NCBI GenBank assembly: GCA_016297675.1
Contig: JAEDGE010000098.1
Location: 1 to 7,609 of the forward strand
DNA from: Oscillospiraceae bacterium
GTDB taxonomy: Bacteria; Bacillota; Clostridia; Oscillospirales; Ruminococcaceae
DNA length: 7,609 bases
Direction: 5' to 3'
Shown here: positions 1 to 3,861 of the stretch, in pieces
Position numbering within the stretch: position 1 is the first letter of the stretch
How the letters are laid out: every line of letters begins with the position of its first letter
Notes under the pieces: generated by a model
The model's database searches: none
Told to the model about the DNA's origin: nothing
The model's input: the letters and a program-made list of their open reading frames with translations, nothing else
Position numbers and translations under genes: made by a program

Positions 1-61
1 AATACTTGCAGACCTTGCCCCAGGTTCTCTTGAACCAGTTTTCCTTTTTCACTTCAGCCAT
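1..61 (-). CDS. secE: SecE, preprotein translocase subunit (5' part only, runs off the window)
   Basis: SecE is the small membrane subunit of the SecYEG protein-conducting channel. Only the first 20 codons are present, reading MAEVKKENWFKRTWGKVCKY. The short charged N-terminus followed by a W-F-K-R start is typical of the cytosolic amphipathic helix of Gram-positive SecE; the transmembrane helix lies outside the window. The ATG at 61-59 has a strong ribosome binding site (AAGGAGG, minus strand, 69-75) that overlaps the rpmG stop codon, so the two genes are very probably co-transcribed and translationally coupled. The order rpmG-secE (then usually nusG and rplK) is widely conserved in Bacillota and supports the call. 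Identification rests on the N-terminus plus context, not on the conserved membrane segment. Confidence 0.88.
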   Translation of the reverse strand, partial: MAEVKKENWFKRTWGKVCKY

Positions 62-73
62 GATGGGGCCTCC

Positions 74-223
74 TTACTTAGTCTCTGTGTGAGTGGTGTG
101 CTTCTTGCAGAATCTGCAATACTTCTTCATTTCGAGACGGTCAGGATCGTTCTTCTTGTTCTTCATGGTGTTGTAGTTTCTCTGCTTGCACTCAGAGCAT
201 CTCAAAGTGACTTTAACGCGCAT
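74..223 (-). CDS. rpmG: 50S ribosomal protein L33, zinc-binding (C+) form
   Basis: L33 is a small protein of the large ribosomal subunit. The 49-residue product starts MRVKVTLRCSEC and has the normal length. It carries two CxxC pairs (C9/C12 and C36/C39), the zinc-ribbon ligands of the C+ type; the zinc-free paralogue lacks them. The motif NYNTMKNKKNDPDRLEMKKYC (residues 16-36, shown here less its last residue as NYNTMKNKKNDPDRLEMKKY) is typical of the family. The ATG at 223-221 follows a near-perfect ribosome binding site (CCTCCTT on the plus strand, 231-237) with 7 bases of spacing. secE starts 12 bases after the stop. The gene is too short for many ORF cut-offs, and a 69-codon frame antisense to it is spurious. 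No key residue is missing. Confidence 0.97.
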   Translation of the reverse strand: MRVKVTLRCSECKQRNYNTMKNKKNDPDRLEMKKYCRFCKKHTTHTETK

Positions 224-311
224 ATCGGCACCTCCTTAAATTATTGCCTCCCTGTATCACTTCGGCTAGAAAAATTTAGAATGGTCAACTACAAATAACC
301 GTTCCGAAGCT

Positions 312-343
312 GAAAAAGGCGCACAAAGAAAAAGCCCTTTTTC
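312..343 (-). promoter_or_regulatory. Competing stem-loops at the 5' end of the rpmG-secE leader RNA
   Basis: Near the predicted transcript start, the leader RNA segment from 343-336 (GAAAAAGG) can pair with 319-312 (CCTTTTTC) as an 8-bp stem with a 16-nt loop. The same 5' arm can instead pair with 334-328 (CTTTTTC) as a 7-bp stem with only two bases between the arms. The two pairings exclude each other. Neither is followed by a classical terminator T-run. The role is unknown: it could protect the mRNA 5' end, act as an attenuator, or have no function. The complementarity is directly visible; the function is inference. Confidence 0.4.
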
Positions 344-355
344 ACAGGTAGAGTC

Positions 356-384
356 ATTCTAACACACGGGGGAGGTAAAGTCAA
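356..384 (-). promoter_or_regulatory. Sigma-A-type promoter of the rpmG-secE operon
   Basis: On the minus strand, a -35 box TTGACT (379-384) and a -10 box TAGAAT (356-361) are separated by exactly 17 bases. This is one mismatch from consensus in each box. Transcription would start near 349, leaving a leader of about 125 nt before the rpmG start codon. The promoter is back to back with that of ruvX, and the two -35 boxes are about 32 bp apart. Confidence 0.82.
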
Positions 385-416
385 TCATTATTTCGGGAAA
401 ATTTGCGAATTCTGCC

Positions 417-445
417 TTGTTTTTTGGGGACTTATCCGATACAAT
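417..445 (+). promoter_or_regulatory. Probable promoter of ruvX
   Basis: TTGTTT (417-422) and TACAAT (440-445) are separated by 17 bases, a fair sigma-A-type match. The predicted start is near 452, just upstream of the GGAGG ribosome binding site at 462-466. That places the ATG at 454 almost at the mRNA 5' end and favours the GTG at 475 as the true start of ruvX. Confidence 0.6.
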
Positions 446-474
446 TATTTCAAATGAAAATGGAGGATGATACT

Positions 475-885
475 GTGAAGGTTATGGGAATTGATTATGG
501 CGATGCGCGGACAGGTGTGGCTATTTCGGATTTGCTTTGCACCATTGTCGGCACAACAGCGGTGGTACCCAGCAGGAATACGGAGAAGGCGGTTGCGGAT
601 ATCGTTCGTATGGCAAAGGAAAACCAAGTAGGGGAGATTGTTGTGGGGCTTCCTAAGAATATGGATGGAACAGAGGGGCCGCGTGCTCAGCTGTGCAGAG
701 AATTTGCCCAGATTCTTCGGGACGCAACAGGGCTGCCTGTTGCAATGTGGGACGAACGCCGTACCACTGTTGAGGCACACAATATTCTTTCTGCCCACAA
801 TTATCATGGCAAAAAACGGAAAGAAACGGTGGACGCAGTTGCAGCATCGCTGATTTTGGAAGGATATCTGGCATATCGGAAATAA
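475..885 (+). CDS. ruvX: RuvX/YqgF, putative pre-16S rRNA nuclease of the RNase H fold
   Basis: YqgF/RuvX is a small RNase H-like nuclease linked to processing of the 5' end of pre-16S rRNA; the older name is putative Holliday junction resolvase. With the GTG start the protein is 136 residues, matching the usual length of about 138. Hallmarks are the opening MKVMGIDYGDARTGVAISD with the catalytic-type D7, the GLPKNMDG loop (59-66), DERRTT (93-98) and the C-terminal KKRKETVDAVAASLILEGY with D120. The start was chosen because GGAGG at 462-466 lies 8 bases upstream of GTG 475 and the family begins exactly there; in-frame ATGs at 403, 454 and 460 add an atypical extension. It lies divergent to rpmG-secE and 77 bases upstream of an aldo/keto reductase that may be read through from the same promoter. 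Confidence 0.95.
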   Translation: MKVMGIDYGDARTGVAISDLLCTIVGTTAVVPSRNTEKAVADIVRMAKENQVGEIVVGLPKNMDGTEGPRAQLCREFAQILRDATGLPVAMWDERRTTVEAHNILSAHNYHGKKRKETVDAVAASLILEGYLAYRK

Positions 886-929
886 TGCTGCCGAATAAAG
901 AAAGAGTGCCGAAATTTCGAGACACATAT

Positions 930-945
930 ACTATACCATTATAGT
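930..945. promoter_or_regulatory. Perfect 6-bp inverted repeat just upstream of the reductase gene
   Basis: ACTATA-ccat-TATAGT is a perfect dyad with a 4-base spacer. It ends 6 bases before the GGAAGGAAA ribosome binding region of the aldo/keto reductase gene. It also contains -10-like hexamers (TATACT at 927-932 and TATAGT at 940-945), but I see no convincing -35 box at the right distance. It could be an operator, a weak promoter element, or chance in an AT-rich gap. Confidence 0.35.
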
Positions 946-962
946 CTGGAAGGAAATAAGCA

Positions 963-1883
963 ATGAAAGAGATTGTTTTAGGGACGACCGGCAAGAAAGT
1001 GCCTGCAGTGGTTGTTGGCTGCATGCGCTTGGCAGGGAAGAGCTGCATTGAGATGCAGCGGTTCCTGCATACAGCGCTGGAACACGGAGCTTTCTTTTTT
1101 GACCATGCGGACATTTATGGCAGCGGTCAGAGTGAAGCGATTTTTGGAGAGGCAATGGCGAAGGACTCGTCCATAAAACGGGAGGAGCTTTTCCTGCAAT
1201 CCAAATGCGGCATTCGCAAGGGATTCTATGATTTTTCCAAAGAGCATATCATTGCTTCGGTAGATGGAATTTTGAACAGACTTCAGACGGATTATCTGGA
1301 CGTGTTGCTGCTGCATCGCCCGGATGCGCTGGTGGAGCCGGAGGAAGTGGCAGAGGCTTTTGAGGAATTGTTCCAAAAAGGAAAGGTACGGTATTTTGGC
1401 GTATCCAACCACAAACCGATGCAGATTGAATTGCTGAAGAGATATGTAGAGCAGCCTCTTATCATCAACCAGCTGCAGTTCAGTATCCCGGTTTCCAACA
1501 TGGTCGCAAGCGGACTGGAGGTCAATATGACATCGGATGGCGCTGCGGACCGGGATGGCAGCGTGTTGGATTATTCCAGATTGCACGATATGACCATTCA
1601 GACTTGGTCTCCGTTCCAGATGCCAAACTGGCAGGGGTGCTTTATTGACAGCGGGAAGTATCCAGCATTGAATAAGGAATTGGGCCTTTTAGGGGAAAAA
1701 TACCGGGTCAGTCCAACCACGATAGCCGCTGCCTGGATTATGCGGCATCCGGCAGAAATGCAGGTAATTGCAGGAACGGCCAATGAGGAACGACTGGTGG
1801 AGATTATTGCTGCAGGAAAGATATCCCTTTCCAGAGAGGAGTGGTATCGGCTGTACCTGGCGGCCGGACATATTTTGCCCTGA
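963..1883 (+). CDS. Aldo/keto reductase, YdhF-like NADPH-dependent oxidoreductase
   Basis: Members reduce carbonyl compounds with NAD(P)H in the cytosol; the physiological substrate of this subgroup is unknown. The 306-residue product covers the whole (alpha/beta)8 barrel. The catalytic tetrad is visible: D47 in FFDHADIYG, Y52, K81 in QSKCG and H118 in LLLHRPD. Further hallmarks are GKVRYFGVSN (140-149), INQLQFS (168-174) and the cofactor-binding C-terminal part IAGTANEERLVE (269-280). The HADIYG and LHRPD spellings, GVSN and the W-F/Y-R-L C-terminus resemble E. coli YdhF more than the Tas or YajO groups. The ATG at 963 has GGAAGGAAA upstream. The gene follows ruvX after 77 bases and ends in a strong terminator. 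No break or odd composition was noticed. Function beyond a generic reductase cannot be assigned. Confidence 0.93.
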   Translation: MKEIVLGTTGKKVPAVVVGCMRLAGKSCIEMQRFLHTALEHGAFFFDHADIYGSGQSEAIFGEAMAKDSSIKREELFLQSKCGIRKGFYDFSKEHIIASVDGILNRLQTDYLDVLLLHRPDALVEPEEVAEAFEELFQKGKVRYFGVSNHKPMQIELLKRYVEQPLIINQLQFSIPVSNMVASGLEVNMTSDGAADRDGSVLDYSRLHDMTIQTWSPFQMPNWQGCFIDSGKYPALNKELGLLGEKYRVSPTTIAAAWIMRHPAEMQVIAGTANEERLVEIIAAGKISLSREEWYRLYLAAGHILP

Positions 1884-1945
1884 AAAGCGGGACCGCGACG
1901 AAATACCATCACACCATATGATATCTTCATACTTGAATGTATTGG

Positions 1946-1992
1946 AACAGCAGAGTGACTTGCTTGAGTGTCACTCTGCTGTTTGTTTTTTG
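1946..1992 (+). terminator. Rho-independent terminator of the ruvX/reductase unit
   Basis: A perfect 14-bp stem (1946-1959 with 1970-1983; core CAGCAGAGTGAC/GTCACTCTGCTG) with a 10-nt loop is followed by a T-rich tail (TGTTTTTTGT). This is a strong intrinsic terminator on the plus strand. Its right arm overlaps the stop codon and last codons of the convergent TauE/SafE-like gene (stop at 1973-1971). On the minus strand the hairpin is followed by CCAATAC, so it probably terminates poorly in that direction. Confidence 0.9.
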
Positions 1993-2339
1993 TATCGAAG
2001 TTCCCGCCATGCTGTGAGAAGCAGGAGTATGCCAAACAGTTTTCTGAGGATTTCCACATTCCAGGAGCTGCTGAGGATCGTGAAAAATGCTGCGCAGGCG
2101 CTCCCTGCCAGTGCGGCGGGGAGAACCTTTCTGATTGGGAACTTTTTGCGAATGAGATGAGTAACTGTTGAAATCAATGCCGGAGGCAGGAAAAACAGTA
2201 GGTTGATATATTTGGCGGAGGAATAATCTGCTTGAACGATCAATGTAAGCCATATAATCAGCAGGCTGCCGCCGCCAACGCCCAAGCCGGACAGCAGCCC
2301 CAGAATTGCACTGACGCATACGGTCATGAAAAAAGACAT
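1971..2339 (-). CDS. Half-size TauE/SafE (DUF81) family membrane protein, second of a pair
   Basis: TauE/SafE proteins are membrane transporters implicated in export of sulfite, sulfoacetate and similar anions. A normal member is about 240-270 residues with two homologous halves; this one is about 122 residues and represents a single half. Visible features are the signature SGLGVGGGSLLIIWLTL (17-33), the SAKYINLLFFLPPALIS helix (41-57), a cytosolic basic loop HLIRKKFPIRK (61-71) and the closing helix LRKLFGILLLLTAWREL (98-114). I prefer the ATG at 2339-2337 because GGAGTGGG lies upstream; the ATG at 2354 has no ribosome binding site, and a third ATG at 2327 makes an ATGA overlap with the preceding gene's stop. 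It overlaps the upstream half gene in a different frame and probably assembles with it. Its 3' end lies inside the opposing terminator. Substrate unknown. Confidence 0.85.
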   Translation of the reverse strand: MSFFMTVCVSAILGLLSGLGVGGGSLLIIWLTLIVQADYSSAKYINLLFFLPPALISTVTHLIRKKFPIRKVLPAALAGSACAAFFTILSSSWNVEILRKLFGILLLLTAWRELRYKKQTAE

Positions 2340-2680
2340 CTGAACCCACTCCATAATAAAATGCAGCCGAAGAACCTATGAAGCCATACCAGGGGAATTC
2401 GCTTGGCTAATACGACGGAAAAAAATCCTCCGATTGCGCCGCCTATCAAATATGGCGCCGTTTCGCGAAAGGGGACAGAAGTGAATCTGTTTTGCAGCAA
2501 AAAGGAGCAAAAGCAGATGGGGAGCATAATACCCACAGAACAAAGAAATACGATTTCTTTATCTTCCTTGCAGAGGAAGGTCAGTAGTGGGACGAGAACC
2601 AAACCGCCACCAGAGCCCAGGATTCCGGTAACAGAGCCTGCGGCCAATCCGGTAAGGATATACCGTGCGATGATATGCAA
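2324..2680 (-). CDS. Half-size TauE/SafE (DUF81) family membrane protein, first of a pair, TTG start
   Basis: This 118-residue protein is the other half-size TauE/SafE unit. It shows the repeat signature GSVTGILGSGGGLVLVPLLT (15-34), then helices near 43-62 and 75-93 (YLIGGAIGGFFSVVLAK), and the closing helix WLHRFFGCILLWSGFR (99-114). The strand is read from about 2689. GTG at 2689 lies within the sequence GAGGTGAT, which is itself the best ribosome binding site; the TTG at 2680 sits 8 bases after GAGG and is the more likely initiator. There is no in-frame ATG near the start. The stop overlaps the start region of the second half gene, so the two are surely co-translated. Together they equal one normal-size TauE/SafE permease. 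I found no convincing promoter in the 100 bases shared with the divergent gene at 2793. Confidence 0.83.
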   Translation of the reverse strand: MHIIARYILTGLAAGSVTGILGSGGGLVLVPLLTFLCKEDKEIVFLCSVGIMLPICFCSFLLQNRFTSVPFRETAPYLIGGAIGGFFSVVLAKRIPLVWLHRFFGCILLWSGFRCLFS

Positions 2681-2792
2681 TTGGATCACCTCTATCTAAT
2701 AGGGTGCCACAGAATGAAAGGCATATTCAATCCGGCAGAGGAATGCTGCGGCGTTGCATGGAATATAGATGGAAGGAAAGGAGCGAGATGCA

Positions 2793-3212
2793 ATGGTTGT
2801 AAATAGGAAGCCTACAGGAACGGGGAAATCCATGCCGGCAGGACTGGCCATGGGGTGGATTGTATCGATGGTAATTACCGTTGTGGCGTGCGGAGTGATC
2901 ACGTGGCTGATTCTGAGCGGGAAAGCGGGATGGGAAGTGATGGGTTACGGGGCGATCGTCATTCTTCTTGTGGCATCCTATGCAGGAGCAACGGTGTCTT
3001 GCAAAATGATCATGCATCGGAAGCTGCTGGTATGCATTCTTTCCGGCGTGATGTTCCTTTTCTTGTTGACGTTAATTACGGTGCTGCTGTTTGGCGGACA
3101 ACTGGATTCGATTTGGATTACGGCACTTTTGACTGCGGGGGGGACGGCAACAGCCGCACTTGTTCATTGCGCTGAAAAAAAGGGGGGTGCCAGACGTAGG
3201 AGAAAGAGATGA
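2793..3212 (+). CDS. Small four-helix membrane protein, TIGR04086 (YrzE-like) family
   Basis: The 139-residue product has a short basic N-terminus, four predicted membrane helices (about 18-42, 50-72, 78-100 and 105-126) and a strongly basic cytosolic tail KKGGARRRRKR. The layout, the segment GYGAIVILLVASYAGATVSCKM (51-72; shown here as the core AIVILLVASYAGATVSCK), and GGQLDSIWI before the last helix resemble the TIGR04086 family of small Bacillota membrane proteins, whose function is not known. The ATG at 2793 follows AAAGGAG (2777-2783) at 9 bases; an in-frame ATG at 2769 lacks a ribosome binding site. In some Clostridia, as I recall, relatives sit near the SCIFF peptide and its maturase, but no cysteine-rich peptide follows here. 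It is divergent from the TauE/SafE pair. No dedicated terminator with a T-run follows the stop. Confidence 0.78.
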   Translation: MVVNRKPTGTGKSMPAGLAMGWIVSMVITVVACGVITWLILSGKAGWEVMGYGAIVILLVASYAGATVSCKMIMHRKLLVCILSGVMFLFLLTLITVLLFGGQLDSIWITALLTAGGTATAALVHCAEKKGGARRRRKR

Positions 3213-3262
3213 TTGTGAATATGTACAAAAAACAAGCGTGGGTAAGAAATACTTACCCGTAA
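3209..3262 (+). CDS. Possible 17-residue microprotein overlapping the preceding stop
   Basis: ATG at 3209 overlaps the stop of the membrane protein gene as ATGA and has AGGAG (3198-3202) 6 bases upstream, an ideal spacing. It encodes MIVNMYKKQAWVRNTYP. The last third of the frame is the hairpin arm pair GGGTAAG/CTTACCC (3240-3258). Caution: the ribosome binding site lies in the arginine-rich C-terminal codons of the previous gene (AGG AGA AAG AGA), where AGGAG arises easily by chance. I do not recognise the peptide. Confidence 0.25.
   Translation: MIVNMYKKQAWVRNTYP
3240..3258. repeat. 7-bp hairpin downstream of the four-helix membrane protein gene
   Basis: GGGTAAG-aaata-CTTACCC is a perfect 7-bp stem with a 5-base loop, extendable by two G-U pairs. 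It lies 28 bases after the membrane protein stop. On the plus strand it is followed by GTAAATATAAAA rather than a T-run, so it is not a textbook terminator. It may still act as a 3'-end or stability element. Confidence 0.45.
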
Positions 3263-3290
3263 ATATAAAAATGAAGGACAAAATTCAAAA

Positions 3291-3334
3291 ACTATATTTA
3301 GTGATATATGCAGCTTAAAAACGCTAGATATAGT
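3291..3334. repeat. 11-bp imperfect inverted repeat
   Basis: ACTATATTTAG (3291-3301) pairs with CTAGATATAGT (3324-3334) over 11 positions with one G-U wobble. The loop is 22 nt and contains a small AGC/GCT inner pairing. It is AT-rich and has no following T-run. It could be a protein-binding dyad or part of a 3'-end structure. Confidence 0.4.
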
Positions 3335-3380
3335 CTTTATGATTGAAAAAGATAAAAACAAATGTTCTTAAATTGACTGC

Positions 3381-3404
3381 GTTAACATAACAATGTTAAC
3401 ATAA
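3381..3404. promoter_or_regulatory. Operator-like element: 8-bp perfect dyad that is also a 10-bp direct repeat
   Basis: GTTAACAT-aaca-ATGTTAAC (3381-3400) is a perfect inverted repeat. The same bases form a direct repeat of GTTAACATAA (3381-3390 and 3395-3404) with a 14-base period. A TTGACT hexamer at 3373-3378 sits immediately upstream, 18 bases before TAACAT (3397-3402), so the element could overlap a weak promoter. The arrangement resembles a binding site for a dimeric regulator, identity unknown. Confidence 0.5.
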
Positions 3405-3433
3405 AACTTGTCATAATCCACAAATCTATCCGT

Positions 3434-3466
3434 TTTTTTACAAAAAGCTTGAATTTTTGTAAAAAA
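3434..3466. promoter_or_regulatory. Perfect 13-bp inverted repeat overlapping the recombinase promoter
   Basis: TTTTTTACAAAAA (3434-3446) and TTTTTGTAAAAAA (3454-3466) are perfect reverse complements separated by 7 bases (GCTTGAA). The dyad covers the -35 box (3449-3454) and most of the spacer of the promoter at 3449-3477, an arrangement typical of a repressor operator. Because the arms are nearly pure A/T, a structural role (curvature or an upstream activating A/T tract) is also possible. Confidence 0.5.
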
Positions 3467-3477
3467 TGGAGTATAGT
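3449..3477 (+). promoter_or_regulatory. Probable promoter of the recombinase transcript
   Basis: TTGAAT (3449-3454) and TATAGT (3472-3477) are separated by exactly 17 bases, each one or two mismatches from consensus. Transcription would begin near 3484, about 378 bases before the recombinase start codon, implying a long leader or a separate small RNA. The only plus-strand gene downstream is the recombinase at 3862. Confidence 0.7.
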
Positions 3478-3483
3478 ATGTCT

Positions 3484-3861
3484 GTATCAAAAAACAGCGT
3501 ATAAAATTGTCTGTTGTATATACATCTGCAATTTGATTTTTCTGTGCGCTGTTGCCAGGCGTTTCATATCTTATGGCCTGTGATTGATTGCGTTTTTTCT
3601 GTGTTTTTAATTCCGGTCAAATCGTTTCTGTTCCTTTTCTTTTGATGCGCTGTAGTGCATTATACAGTGTCGATCTTTTGCGGTTTACTGCACCGGTTTT
3701 CTCTTTTTTCTGACTTGCATTTTCCGGCTAATAGCTGTTCTTGTTTTTTGGAAACCAACTCCTAAGGACGTGGCTTCCTCTTGCTTTTATCCGGAGAATT
3801 ACATGATTTGCCCATTGGCAGATTGATAGATTTCCAAGAAAGAGTAGAGGTTAACTGGTTC
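3484..3861 (+). ncRNA. Long T-rich 5' leader of the recombinase mRNA, possible structured or regulatory RNA
   Basis: The segment between the predicted start near 3484 and the recombinase ATG is about 378 nt. Small hairpins that can be drawn are CAGGC/GCCTG (3556-3560 with 3576-3580), GCGCTGTA/TACAGTGT (3647-3654 with 3663-3670, two G-U pairs, 8-nt loop) and CGGT/ACCG (3681-3684 with 3692-3695). The last is followed by TTTTCTCTTTTTT and could act as a weak terminator. A hairpin with one mismatch also joins 3750-3757 and 3771-3778. I do not recognise a known riboswitch or 6S RNA. The leader could be an attenuated 5' UTR, could hold a separate small RNA, or could simply be unconstrained spacer. 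Confidence 0.35.
3803..3826 (+). CDS. Possible 7-residue leader peptide upstream of the recombinase
   Basis: ATG at 3803 follows GGAG (3793-3796) with 6 bases of spacing and encodes MICPLAD before TGA. The stop lies 35 bases before the recombinase ATG. Its ribosome binding site is better spaced than that of the recombinase itself (GAGG, 11 bases). It is out of frame with the recombinase, so it could couple or tune its translation. Such short frames arise easily by chance. Confidence 0.22.
   Translation: MICPLAD

Larger units (their letters stand above)
3213..3780. other. AT-rich intergenic region with several inverted repeats, mostly untranslated
   Basis: About 570 bases hold no convincing gene on either strand apart from the doubtful microORF at 3209-3262. 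The left half (to about 3480) is A/T-rich with stacked dyads: 3240-3258, 3291-3334, 3381-3400 and 3434-3466. The right half (3484-3780) is T-rich and purine-poor on the plus strand and is probably the untranslated leader of the recombinase gene. I see no tRNA, no riboswitch that I recognise and no insertion-sequence ends. Separate entries describe the promoter, repeats and leader. Confidence 0.6.

Noticed and set aside
89..298. A 69-codon open frame on the plus strand.
   Set aside because: It lies antisense to rpmG and its leader, has no ribosome binding site and no recognisable protein features; rpmG on the other strand is certain.
403..474. A longer RuvX beginning at ATG 403.
   Set aside because: This would place the start upstream of the predicted promoter -35 box; GTG 475 has the ribosome binding site and the family N-terminus.
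978..1586. A 202-codon minus-strand frame opposite the aldo/keto reductase.
   Set aside because: Composition is that of an antisense shadow, it lacks a ribosome binding site, and the plus-strand protein carries a full catalytic tetrad.
1971..2689. One TauE/SafE gene broken by a frameshift.
   Set aside because: The second half has its own methionine and upstream ribosome binding site, the overlap is short, and both halves hold complete repeat signatures. A natural split is the simpler reading.
3240..3258. An intrinsic terminator for the four-helix membrane protein gene.
   Set aside because: There is no T-run after the stem on the plus strand, so it is recorded only as a hairpin.
3381..3404. 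The GTTAAC repeats as a BirA (biotin repressor) operator.
   Set aside because: BirA boxes of Bacillota also use GTTAAC half-sites, but with a much wider spacing between them than the 8 bases seen here, and no biotin gene is nearby.
3213..3480. A SCIFF-type cysteine-rich peptide gene after the TIGR04086-like gene.
   Set aside because: No frame with clustered cysteines is present in this stretch.
3781..3861. A 27-residue N-terminal extension of the recombinase from TTG 3781.
   Set aside because: The extension has no family similarity and a poor ribosome binding site; the ATG at 3862 matches the normal XerD start and length.
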